Source of the DNA: Ravibacter sp037191015
GTDB lineage: Bacteria; Bacteroidota; Bacteroidia; Cytophagales; Spirosomataceae
Reading direction: 5' to 3'
DNA length: 64,000 nt
Assembly (NCBI GenBank): GCA_037191015.1
Contig: JBBCKD010000001.1
Span: 367,480 to 431,479, forward strand
The notes beneath the pieces are model-generated. The model saw nothing but the letters and a program-made list of their open reading frames with translations. It was not told the origin of the DNA and did no database searches. Both the position numbers and the translations under genes were made by a program. Positions 42,442-51,040 of the stretch are shown here, piece after piece. Numbering within the stretch: position 1 is the stretch's first letter; each line of letters starts with the position of its first letter.

Positions 42442-43008
42442 ATGAGTTTTGAAAGCCTCACCGATAATGACCTGCTCGACCTTCTCAGGGAAGGGAACGA
42501 CGACGCATTTACGGAGATTTTCAACCGTTACTGGAAGCCGGTATTAGCGGTCGCAGCAAACAAAACCGGCGATCTGGACGAAGCGGAAGATATTGTTCAG
42601 GATCTTTTTATTTCGCTCTGGAAAAGACGCGAAAACCTGCAGCTGACTTCTTCCCTGGGCAGTTATCTCGCGGTGTCCGCGAAATACAAGGTGATAAAGG
42701 TGCTTGCGGGCCGTCACAGGATCCTCTCGCTGGAGGCGGGCAGCCAGGAAGCGGCTTTGACGTCGGCTTCAGGCACAGAAAGCGCGATTGAAATGGAGCA
42801 ACTGACCTGCCAGGTATCCGAGGCTGTGGAAAGCCTTCCCGAAAAATGTAAAATAGTTTTTCGTCTCAGCCGGGAGTCGGGGTACTCGCACAAGCAGATC
42901 GCTCAGCAAATGGCTATTTCGGAGAAGACAGTCGAAGCTCACATCAGCAGGGCGCTGCGCGCGATCAGGCATGCGATTGTGCATAGCCTGTTCCTTTTTT
43001 TACTATAA
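42442..43008 (+). CDS. ECF RNA polymerase sigma factor
   Basis: 188 aa from MSFESLTDNDLLDLLREGND; an ATG three codons upstream (42433) is possible. Region 2 includes FTEIFNRYWKPVLAVAANKT and EAEDIVQDLFISLWKRRENL; region 4 includes LPEKCKIVFRLSRESGYSHK and MAISEKTVEAHISRALRAIR. It ends in a hydrophobic tail (HSLFLFLL). It heads the plus-strand run sigma, FecR, SusC, SusD, sulfatase and should activate that susC promoter. The gap before it carries a heptad repeat tract. Confidence 0.93.
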   Translation: MSFESLTDNDLLDLLREGNDDAFTEIFNRYWKPVLAVAANKTGDLDEAEDIVQDLFISLWKRRENLQLTSSLGSYLAVSAKYKVIKVLAGRHRILSLEAGSQEAALTSASGTESAIEMEQLTCQVSEAVESLPEKCKIVFRLSRESGYSHKQIAQQMAISEKTVEAHISRALRAIRHAIVHSLFLFLL

Positions 43009-43079
43009 AAGAAAAAAATAGCTGCCGGGACTAAGGGGTTGCCGCTTTTTCAGACACCTATGTTTGTAAAAGCGAAAAA

Positions 43080-44255
43080 ATGGAGTTCAAACATATACCC
43101 CGAAGGTACCTGGAGCTGGCTCAGAAATGGTTGGACGGGTCGGCTACGCCGGAAGAAAAGCAGGAATTTGACAACTGGTACCGCGATAGCCAGGACGAAG
43201 AGCTTTCTGTGCCTGACAGCAGGGGCAACAATGACGACGAGTATAGAAACCGCCTTTTGGGAGCAATCAGGAGGGAGATCGGCAAGGGTGCTGCGCCGAA
43301 GGTATACCGTTTGCCCTGGCCCGGGATTGCTGCGGCTGCAGTGCTGACCGGGCTGCTGGCGTTGGGGGGCTGGTTTCTTTTTTCGAATGAAAGCCGCCCG
43401 GGTTCCGGGGAAGAAACCGTTGCAGTCTCCACGGATGTATTGCCCGGCACAGACAAGGCGACGCTGACATTGGGCGACGGCACCACGATAGAGCTCGACA
43501 GCACATCGAGCGGCGCTTTGTCGAAAGGAGCCGGCTATGTGATCCATAAAACAGGGGGAGAGCTGATTTACAAGGAGCTGGAAGGTAAAGAGATACGGGT
43601 TACGTATAATACAATTCGTATCCCGAGAGGGGGACAGTTCCGCCTCACTCTTCCCGACGGGAGCAGGGTATGGTTAAACTCGGAATCTTCACTCAGGTAC
43701 CCTACCGTTTTCAACGAAAAGGATCGTGTAGTAGAGCTGAAGGGTGAAGGATACTTCGAGGTCGCGAAGAATGTTTCGGAGGGTAAATCGAGATCGTTTA
43801 AAATTAATGTCAATAACTCTGAGATAGTAGAAGTACTGGGTACAAGCTTCAACATCATGGCGTATGCCAATGAGCGGGGGATTAAAACGACTTTGCTGGA
43901 AGGAAGTGTAAAGGTGGATAAGATCGGCACCGGTATCAGCCAGGTGCTGAAGCCCGGCCAGCAATCGGTCTATACCGACAACGCCGGTTTTCAGATTCGT
44001 TCGGACATAAACGCCTATGATGCTATTTCGTGGAAGGACGGCATTATATCCTATCGCGATGCCGATGTGCCGGCTATCATGAGGTATCTCGAAAGATGGT
44101 ACGACGTGAAGGTCGTTTACGGAGGGGAAGTGCCGAAGCGATCGTTTACCGGAGGATTTTCAAGGAACCTTCCTTTGTCGCAGGCTTTGAAAGTGCTGGA
44201 GCTCAATGATATACATTTCAAATTTGCCGACAGGCAGATTACAGTTTTACCATAA
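43080..44255 (+). CDS. FecR-family anti-sigma factor
   Basis: 391 aa. Cytosolic part at 1-78 (YLELAQKWLDGSATPEEKQE), membrane helix near 82-101 (GIAAAAVLTGLLALGGWFLF), FecR domain (NTIRIPRGGQFRLTLPDGSR, then VWLNSESSLRYPTVF, VEVLGTSFNIMAY-type strand), and a DUF4974 C-terminus (VPAIMRYLERWYDVKVVYGG). The longer FecR linker (LPGTDKATLTLGDGTTIELD) is typical of Bacteroidota. It starts 71 bases after the sigma stop and is followed by a 185-base gap holding an inverted terminator before susC. It should hold the adjacent sigma inactive. Confidence 0.92.
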   Translation: MEFKHIPRRYLELAQKWLDGSATPEEKQEFDNWYRDSQDEELSVPDSRGNNDDEYRNRLLGAIRREIGKGAAPKVYRLPWPGIAAAAVLTGLLALGGWFLFSNESRPGSGEETVAVSTDVLPGTDKATLTLGDGTTIELDSTSSGALSKGAGYVIHKTGGELIYKELEGKEIRVTYNTIRIPRGGQFRLTLPDGSRVWLNSESSLRYPTVFNEKDRVVELKGEGYFEVAKNVSEGKSRSFKINVNNSEIVEVLGTSFNIMAYANERGIKTTLLEGSVKVDKIGTGISQVLKPGQQSVYTDNAGFQIRSDINAYDAISWKDGIISYRDADVPAIMRYLERWYDVKVVYGGEVPKRSFTGGFSRNLPLSQALKVLELNDIHFKFADRQITVLP

Positions 44256-44315
44256 TCTTTTCACCAAATTTTATTTATCAATGATAACAGGATAAAGATC
44301 AGTGATTTATCCGGC

Positions 44316-44348
44316 AAAAGGCCGAAAGTGCTGCTAACACTTCCGGCC
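44316..44348 (-). terminator. Intrinsic terminator pointing against susC, locus 5
   Basis: On the minus strand GGCCGGAAGTG-TTAGCAG-CACTTTCGGCC (10 of 11 pairs) is followed by TTTT. susC and fecR here run on the plus strand, so the terminator faces away from them. Same arrangement as at 36251 and 61894. Confidence 0.6.
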
Positions 44349-44427
44349 CGACCAGCCCGGAGCCCGGGGAGATCAACCTGGAGCTAAAATCTGCCTGCGC
44401 AGAGAGTGTCTAACTTATTTAACCCCA
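44316..44427 (-). ncRNA. Predicted antisense RNA over the susC leader (DonS-like), locus 5
   Basis: Minus strand, opposite to susC. TAATTTTG (44441-44434, exact TAnnTTTG) overlaps the complement of the susC ATG at 44441, predicting a start near 44427 and an end at the T-tract at 44316, about 112 nt. No -33 element at the usual distance is visible. The RNA would cover the 5' leader of susC. Confidence 0.5.
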
Positions 44428-44440
44428 GTATGCCAAAATT

Positions 44441-47400
44441 ATGAAATTTTGCATGTATTCTACTTTTGTCCCGTTGGAAAAGGACAGGTTTTCTCCCCGG
44501 CTTTTCAGCGCGGGAGAATTTAAACGAAGATGGCTTATGCGGCTAAAAATTACTGCTTTGTTACTGACTTTTGCCTGTGCACATGTTTTTGCCGATAGCA
44601 AAGCCCAGCGTGTTACTATTGCGCAGAAAAATGTTTCTACCCGGCAGCTGCTCGAGACAATCAGCAGGCAGACCGGCATTATTTTCTGGTACGACAACAG
44701 CCTGAAGGAGCTCGAAAATACCGTGAGTCTGTCGGTGAAGGAAACGCCGGTACGCAACGTGCTGGATCAGCTTTTCCGGAACCAGCCGCTGACCTACGTC
44801 GAGGTCGACAAGATTATCGTGATCAGGCGGAAAGACGAGCGCCCTGCAGGCATGAACGTGACCGTACCTGCGCCGGAGCAGGGTATTGCGCCTCAAGCCT
44901 ATCAACCGGAGCGGCTTTTACCGGTCGAACATCTCGGCAGGCGCATTGTTACGCACACGCCGGCAGCCATCGATATTTCCGGAAAGGTAACCGACGAAAA
45001 CGGGGAAGCCTTGCCGGGAGTAAATATTCTTCTCAAAGGCACTACCCGGGGCGTCATCACCGATCTGAACGGCCATTATACCATTTCCATCCCGGAAAGC
45101 ATAGAGGAGCCCGTCCTGTCTTTTTCCTTTGTCGGCTTCATGGGCCAGGAGATCGCGGTGAAGGGACAGTCGGTGGTAAATGTGATCCTTAAGACAGACA
45201 ATAAATCACTGGATGAGCTGGTGGTAGTGGGCTATGGTGTCCAGAAAAAAAGGGATGTCACGGGTGCGATTGTATCCGTTACCGAAGATAATTTCACCCA
45301 GGGGCCTAATCAGAATGCGGCGCAGCTGATCAACGGAAGGGCTCCGGGGGTGAATGTAAGCCAATCGAGCTCTGCACCCGGAGGCTCTACCAAGGTACAG
45401 ATCAGGGGAGCTAACTCCATCAACGGGAATAACGATGTGCTGTACGTGGTCGACGGCCTGCCGTCGGTATCGATCGTGGATCTCAGCCCGGAAGACATCA
45501 CTTCTATCGAGGTGCTTAAAGACGCTTCCGCCTCTGCTATTTACGGTACGAGGGCTGCCAACGGCGTGGTGCTGATCACGACCAAGTCAGGAACGAAAGA
45601 AAAATCCGAGCTGCGTTACAGCGCTTATTACGGCACCCAGTCGGTAGCCAAAAGGATCGGCGTGCTCAACGGCAGCCAGTATATGAATCTGCTGAACGAC
45701 CTCAGGCTGGCCACCGGAAGAGATCCTGTTTATACCGCCGACGAAATAAGCAGCGTCGGTGAAGGGACGAACTGGCAGGATGAGATTTTCAAGCGCTCGG
45801 CCCCGGTCACCAACCACCAGCTTTCTATGTCGGGCGGGACCGACAAAGGCACCTATTACGTAGGGCTCAACTACTTTGGCCAGGACGGCCTCGTAAAAGA
45901 ATCTGATTTCAGGAAGTTCAATGTCAGGACCAACGTCAGCTTCACCCCGAGGAAATTCATCAATTTCAAGCTCAACATGAATTTTACGAGGGGAGTAAAT
46001 AACCAGATACTGGTGAGCAATACTGCAAATGAAAATGCCGGCCCTATCAATACCGCCATACAGTTCGACCCGACGCTTCCGGCTACCCTCGATGCCAACG
46101 GCCGCTACTACCTGAATAATTTTATCGCGCTGGACAATCCGCTGGCCCTGATCAACGGGGTCAGAACGCAGGACATCAGGAATTCCTTCTACGGAACGCT
46201 CTCGACAGATATTCATTTTTCAGACGACCTGACGGGTACCATACGCCTGGGAGGTGATGTGCAGAACCTGCAGGGCTCGTTTTACAATAACCGGCTGACT
46301 ATGAACGGTAGGGGTTCCAACGGGATCGGATCGAGAAACGCCTCGGAGGCAAACCACTGGCTGTCGGAGTTCCTGCTCAACTACCGCAAAAAGATAGGTA
46401 ACGATCACGATCTGAGCCTTATGGCCGGAACTACCTTCGAACAGTTCGTTACGGCCGGTTTCACGGCTTCCAACCGGGGCTTCCTGTCTGACGTGACCGG
46501 CTCCGACCTGCTGCAAAGCGGGGATAACCTCAACGGCGACGCGGTAAGCTCCGACAGGACCCGCAACCGTCTTCACAGTATCCTGGGCCGCCTGCACTAT
46601 TCTTTCCTCGACAAGTACCTCCTGACCGCCTCGCTGCGGGTCGACGGTACCTCGCGGTTTGCCGACAGCCACAAATATGCCCTGTTCCCTTCTGCCGCGC
46701 TGGCCTGGAGAATTTCCGACGAGGACTTCTTTGCCGGCCTGACCCGTACTGTAAGCGACCTGAAGCTCAGGGTAGGCTATGGGAAGCTGGGCAACCAGGG
46801 GATCCGGAATTACGAAACGATACAGACCCTTGTGGCCGGCGGCTCCGCCGTATTCGGGAATACCATCAGCCAGGGGGTTGTCCCGGCCAGGCTCCCCAAC
46901 TCCAATCTTAAATGGGAAACAACTTCCGAATATAACTTCGGGATAGACTACGGCCTGTTCGGAAACAGGATATACGGAAGTATCGAATATTACATCAGGC
47001 AGACCGACGACCAGTTGTTCAACAAGCCCCTGCCGGCCGTAGTTGGTTATTCCAATATCCGGGTCAACTTCGGACAGGTCCGTAACTCCGGTATCGATTT
47101 CGGTCTTAACAGTGTGAATATCAAGAAAAAGGACCTGGAATGGAGGTCCATGCTAAGCCTTTCCACGCTGAAGAACGAAGTGACCACATTGCCGGCCTTC
47201 ATCCCGCAGATCCTGACCGGAAATATCGGAACCTTCATTTCGAACTACCTGGTAGTGGAGGAAGGCAGTGCGATGCAGTCATTTTACGGCTACAAGATCG
47301 ACGGTATCTTCCAGAACGAGCAGGAGATCAGAGAATCGGCGCAGCCCAACGCAAAACCCGGCGAACCACGCTTCAGGGATCAGAACGGAGATAACGTGAT

Positions 47401-47935
47401 CAGCATAGAAGACCGTGTGATTCTCGGGAATCCATTCCCCAAGCTTACCGTGGGGCTGAACAACCAGGTCCGCTACAAGGCATTTACGCTCGACATATTC
47501 CTACAGGCGATTCAGGGTTACCACACCCTCAATGCGAATATAGCAGAGTCGCTTCTTCCGACCAATGAATACCGTAACCGGCTCTCGGAAGTGATGCTGA
47601 ATCGCTGGACTCCCGACAATCCTTCGGATAAATACCCGTCGGGGGTGAACGCATCCACCTATTTTTCCGGTCGGATCGTCAATTCGCTCACGGTCCAGGA
47701 TGCGTCGTTTTTCAGGCTGAAGAACGTGATCCTGAATTATAATGTCCCCCTGAAACCTAACCCTGCAGTATCAAAAATAAACCTTTATACTGCCCTGGAT
47801 AATGTTTTCACGGTCACCAGGCTGATAGGCTTCGATCCGGATGCGAACGCCACCAGCGGGGGCGTTGCCAAAACGAATTATAATGACTACCCGCTCAACC
47901 GGACTTTCAGAGTAGGGCTGAATGTTACATTTTAA
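44441..47935 (+). CDS. SusC/RagA family TonB-dependent transporter with STN signalling domain
   Basis: 1164 aa. The first 32 residues precede the signal segment (MRLKITALLLTFACAHVFAD), a layout shared with the other STN-type SusC proteins here. STN domain about 60-115 (RQLLETISRQTGIIFWYDNS, VRNVLDQLFRNQPLTYVEVD); regulatory-like domain (GEALPGVNILLKGTTRGVIT); signature LDELVVVGYGVQKKRDVTGA; plug (VVDGLPSVSIVDLSPEDITS, then ASAIYGTRAANGVVLITTK); barrel ending FRVGLNVTF. It works with SusD 12 bases downstream and signals to FecR via STN. With the sulfatase, a sulfated glycan is the likely cargo. Confidence 0.94.
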   Translation: MKFCMYSTFVPLEKDRFSPRLFSAGEFKRRWLMRLKITALLLTFACAHVFADSKAQRVTIAQKNVSTRQLLETISRQTGIIFWYDNSLKELENTVSLSVKETPVRNVLDQLFRNQPLTYVEVDKIIVIRRKDERPAGMNVTVPAPEQGIAPQAYQPERLLPVEHLGRRIVTHTPAAIDISGKVTDENGEALPGVNILLKGTTRGVITDLNGHYTISIPESIEEPVLSFSFVGFMGQEIAVKGQSVVNVILKTDNKSLDELVVVGYGVQKKRDVTGAIVSVTEDNFTQGPNQNAAQLINGRAPGVNVSQSSSAPGGSTKVQIRGANSINGNNDVLYVVDGLPSVSIVDLSPEDITSIEVLKDASASAIYGTRAANGVVLITTKSGTKEKSELRYSAYYGTQSVAKRIGVLNGSQYMNLLNDLRLATGRDPVYTADEISSVGEGTNWQDEIFKRSAPVTNHQLSMSGGTDKGTYYVGLNYFGQDGLVKESDFRKFNVRTNVSFTPRKFINFKLNMNFTRGVNNQILVSNTANENAGPINTAIQFDPTLPATLDANGRYYLNNFIALDNPLALINGVRTQDIRNSFYGTLSTDIHFSDDLTGTIRLGGDVQNLQGSFYNNRLTMNGRGSNGIGSRNASEANHWLSEFLLNYRKKIGNDHDLSLMAGTTFEQFVTAGFTASNRGFLSDVTGSDLLQSGDNLNGDAVSSDRTRNRLHSILGRLHYSFLDKYLLTASLRVDGTSRFADSHKYALFPSAALAWRISDEDFFAGLTRTVSDLKLRVGYGKLGNQGIRNYETIQTLVAGGSAVFGNTISQGVVPARLPNSNLKWETTSEYNFGIDYGLFGNRIYGSIEYYIRQTDDQLFNKPLPAVVGYSNIRVNFGQVRNSGIDFGLNSVNIKKKDLEWRSMLSLSTLKNEVTTLPAFIPQILTGNIGTFISNYLVVEEGSAMQSFYGYKIDGIFQNEQEIRESAQPNAKPGEPRFRDQNGDNVISIEDRVILGNPFPKLTVGLNNQVRYKAFTLDIFLQAIQGYHTLNANIAESLLPTNEYRNRLSEVMLNRWTPDNPSDKYPSGVNASTYFSGRIVNSLTVQDASFFRLKNVILNYNVPLKPNPAVSKINLYTALDNVFTVTRLIGFDPDANATSGGVAKTNYNDYPLNRTFRVGLNVTF

Positions 47936-47947
47936 AGAAAGCAGACC

Positions 47948-49426
47948 ATGAAATGGAATAATAAACTGATCGGGATGATGGCCGTGCTTATGCTCGCCAC
48001 TACCTCGTGTGATGATTTTTTGAGGGAAGAAGTGTATACGGAGTACGATCCGTCCCAGTTTCTTAAAGACAAGTCGGGGGTAGACGCTTTACTGACAGGC
48101 GCCTATGCGCGGTCGAGGATAGTTGCTTACGACAGCCGCAATTACACGTTCCTGTTCAACGAGTTTACTACCGATGTGTCGTGGATAACCGGCGGAGGGC
48201 TGGAGGCTACCGCTATTCCGTTCATACGGTTTACCTGGCCTGTAAACGAGGGCCTGCTCAATTCGTTCTGGGTAAAAATGTACCAGGCGATTGCGAGCGC
48301 CAACACCGTCCTCGATGTAGCCAGCGACCTGGAGGGGCTGGATGCCAATACAGTCGATCTTATCAGGGCTGAAGCACGATTTATCAGGGCCTCCTGCTAT
48401 TACTACCTTTACAATCTTTTCGGGCCGACTCCCATTATCGAGATTCCGAAAGGAGCCTCTCCTGACCAGATCGAAGCCATTGGCCAGGAAACGCCCCGCG
48501 CCGGCAGGGAGGAGCTCGTGAATTATATGATCGCAGACCTCGAATTTGCGGCGGAGAAGCTTCCGGTAGCCGAAGAGCCGATTGGCCGTGCAAGCAAAGG
48601 TGCAGCTCTGGGTGTCCTGACCAAGCTTTACCTCCTCGAAAAGAACTGGGCTAAAGTAGCGGAAACTGCCAAAAAGGTGATAGACCTCAACTACTATTCC
48701 CTGTACCCTGACTACACAACGATGTTTTCGATAGAGGGGGAATCCAACAAAGAGTATATCTACCGGGCTCCGTGTATAGCGCAGGCAGGCTACCAGAATA
48801 ACTACATGCCTCATGCGTTCCCGCCCAACTACCCGATCCAGTCAAACTGGGTAAACTTTGGCGCGCAGTTCAGGACGTACACTGCTTTTTACAAAACGTT
48901 TGATGCAGTCGACGAAAGGAGGAAGCTTATTATTACAAACTACAGGGATATCAGCGGGAGAACCGTCGAGCTGCTGGAAGATGCTTCCGGCAGGGCGCTG
49001 AACGATGCCAGGAGCTTCAAATATCTTCCCGATCCGAATGCTGTAGCAGAACACAACGGCAACGACATTGTGTACATCAGGCTTGCCGACATCCTGCTCA
49101 GCAGGGCAGAGGCCCTCAATGAGCTGAGCGGGCCTGCCGCAGAGTCGATCGAGCTGATCAACCAGGTGCGCCGGCGTGCCAAGGTCCCTGAGATAAGCCT
49201 GGCGGATTACGCTACCAAAGAAGCGCTGAGAGACTTCCTGCTGGAAGAGAGGGGAAGAGAATTTTTCTCTGAAGGGCTGCGTCGCGAAGACCTGATCAGG
49301 CACGGGAAATACATTTCGGGCGCCAGGTCGAGAGGATGGGACGCCGGAGATCACCAGGTGCTTTTTCCAATACCGCAGCAGCAACGGGATGCCAACAAAA
49401 ACCTGGCGCAAAACCCGGGTTACTGA
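47948..49426 (+). CDS. SusD/RagB family outer-membrane lipoprotein
   Basis: 492 aa with a lipobox (MLATTSCDDFLREEV). RagB/SusD features are LRAEARFIRASCYYYLYNLF-type helix near 140-160 (seen as DLIRAEARFIRASCYYYLYN), GPTPIIEIPKGA, and the C-terminal LFPIPQQQRDANKNLAQNPG with terminal Y. It lies 12 bases after SusC. A perfect 11-bp hairpin (49434-49459) starts 7 bases after its stop, before the sulfatase. It should bind the sulfated or otherwise decorated oligosaccharide at the surface. Confidence 0.93.
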   Translation: MKWNNKLIGMMAVLMLATTSCDDFLREEVYTEYDPSQFLKDKSGVDALLTGAYARSRIVAYDSRNYTFLFNEFTTDVSWITGGGLEATAIPFIRFTWPVNEGLLNSFWVKMYQAIASANTVLDVASDLEGLDANTVDLIRAEARFIRASCYYYLYNLFGPTPIIEIPKGASPDQIEAIGQETPRAGREELVNYMIADLEFAAEKLPVAEEPIGRASKGAALGVLTKLYLLEKNWAKVAETAKKVIDLNYYSLYPDYTTMFSIEGESNKEYIYRAPCIAQAGYQNNYMPHAFPPNYPIQSNWVNFGAQFRTYTAFYKTFDAVDERRKLIITNYRDISGRTVELLEDASGRALNDARSFKYLPDPNAVAEHNGNDIVYIRLADILLSRAEALNELSGPAAESIELINQVRRRAKVPEISLADYATKEALRDFLLEERGREFFSEGLRREDLIRHGKYISGARSRGWDAGDHQVLFPIPQQQRDANKNLAQNPGY

Positions 49427-49433
49427 AAATCTG

Positions 49434-49459
49434 GCGCCCCGGGCATCAGCCCGGGGCGC
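49434..49459 (+). terminator. Intercistronic hairpin after susD (11-bp perfect stem)
   Basis: GCGCCCCGGGC-ATCA-GCCCGGGGCGC, 7 bases past the SusD stop and 26 before the sulfatase ATG. No T-tract follows (TACCGGAATTTT), so it more likely protects the susCD message or reduces read-through than ends transcription. The other GC-rich post-susD hairpin is at 17372. Confidence 0.5.
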
Positions 49460-49485
49460 TACCGGAATTTTAACATCGGAAATTT

Positions 49486-51027
49486 ATGAAGAATTCAGCG
49501 CTCGCAATACTGCTCCTGGTTTTCGGGTGCGGACAGTCGCCGGCTCAAAGAGGGAATAACGCAAAGCCCAATATCCTGCTCTTTATGGTCGATGATATGG
49601 GTTGGCAGGATACGTCGGTGCCGTTTTTTACCGAAGCCACGCCGCTCAACAGGCGATTTCATACCCCTAACATGGAAAGGCTTGCAGCGAAAGGGATGAA
49701 GTTCACCAACGCGTATGCGACGCCGCTTTGCTCGCCGACCAGGGTAAGCCTGCTTACAGGTATGAACGCTGCCCGTCACAGGGTCACGAACTGGACGCAT
49801 ATGGTACGGGACAACAGTACGGATGCGAAAGATGATGTTTTTGAGCCGGTAGACTGGAACCTTAACGGGTTCAGTCCCGTGGAAGGAATACCGGGAACCG
49901 TTTATGGTACCCCCCTGCCCCAATTGCTGAAAGAGGCGGGTTACTATACGATACATGTAGGAAAGGCGCACTGGGGGGCGATGGGGACTCCCGGCGCCAA
50001 CCCGACTAACCTGGGGTTCCTGGTAAACATCGCCGGACATGCCGCCGGTCATCCGCAGAGCTACCAGGGTGCCCAGAACTACGGAAGCATGCCCGGGAAG
50101 ATGACCTATCACGCCGTTCCCGGCTTGCAGGAATATTACGGATCGGAGGTGTTTCTTTCCGAGGCGCTGACATTAGAAGCGATGAAAGCGCTGCAGCAGC
50201 CCGTAAAAGAGAAAAAGCCGTTTTTCCTGTACATGGCGCACTATGCGGTTCATACGCCTATCCAGGCTGACGCCCGTTACTACGGGAAATACCTGGAAGC
50301 AGGCCTGGATTCCATAGAGGCGAGATATGCGTCGCTGGTAGAGGGAATGGACAAAAGCCTGGGAGACCTGCTGGATTACCTGGAGAAAAATGACCTGGAA
50401 AAGAATACCGTGGTCATCTTCATGTCAGACAACGGGGGCCTTAGCCGTGTTCCGCCCCGGGGAGGACAGCCTCACACGCACAATCTACCGCTGAAGATAG
50501 GAAAAGGGTCGATGCACGAGGGCGGCATCAGGGAGCCGATGCTGGTGAGCTGGCCGGGTGTGACGAAGGCCGGCAGCATTTGCGGGCAGTATGTTGTGAT
50601 CGAGGATTTCTTCCCGACCATCCTGGAAATCGCTTCGGCGACCGGGCGTAAGCCCTTGCAGCCCGTAGATGGTTCGAGTTTTGTACGTTACCTCCGGGAT
50701 CCGCTCCGGAGAGATAAAAACCGGTCGCTGGTCTGGCATTTCCCCAATAAATGGACGGGAGGCGACGGCCCTGGGATTAATTACTCGAGCGCGATACGCA
50801 AAGGTGCCTGGAAGCTGATCTATTCGATGAAAGACCAGAAGCTGGCTCTTTACAACCTGGCAGACGACATAGGTGAGGAAAGAGACCTGGCCGGAATAAA
50901 TGTTGCCAAACGCGATGAACTGGCAAAGGAGCTCACAGCAAAGCTGAAGGGATGGAATGCACAAATGCCCGTTTACCGGGACACCGGGGCTGCTGCAAAA
51001 TGGCCGGATGAAATAGGCGCCCCTTAA
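49486..51027 (+). CDS. Sulfatase (type I, formylglycine-dependent), lipoprotein
   Basis: 513 aa with a lipobox at C15 (LLVFGCGQS). The alkaline-phosphatase-like fold shows NILLFMVDDMGWQD with metal ligands D36 and D37, then ATPLCSPTRVSLLTG, where C82 in C-x-P-x-R is converted to formylglycine. Other ligands lie in VGKAHWG, HYAVHTPIQ and MSDNGGL, all in expected order. It removes sulfate esters from a glycan, in the periplasm or at the surface. The maturase gene (anaerobic or FGE type) is not in this window. It ends the locus with a convergent gene 13 bases beyond. Confidence 0.93.
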   Translation: MKNSALAILLLVFGCGQSPAQRGNNAKPNILLFMVDDMGWQDTSVPFFTEATPLNRRFHTPNMERLAAKGMKFTNAYATPLCSPTRVSLLTGMNAARHRVTNWTHMVRDNSTDAKDDVFEPVDWNLNGFSPVEGIPGTVYGTPLPQLLKEAGYYTIHVGKAHWGAMGTPGANPTNLGFLVNIAGHAAGHPQSYQGAQNYGSMPGKMTYHAVPGLQEYYGSEVFLSEALTLEAMKALQQPVKEKKPFFLYMAHYAVHTPIQADARYYGKYLEAGLDSIEARYASLVEGMDKSLGDLLDYLEKNDLEKNTVVIFMSDNGGLSRVPPRGGQPHTHNLPLKIGKGSMHEGGIREPMLVSWPGVTKAGSICGQYVVIEDFFPTILEIASATGRKPLQPVDGSSFVRYLRDPLRRDKNRSLVWHFPNKWTGGDGPGINYSSAIRKGAWKLIYSMKDQKLALYNLADDIGEERDLAGINVAKRDELAKELTAKLKGWNAQMPVYRDTGAAAKWPDEIGAP

Positions 51028-51040
51028 CGGTAAAGGCGTT

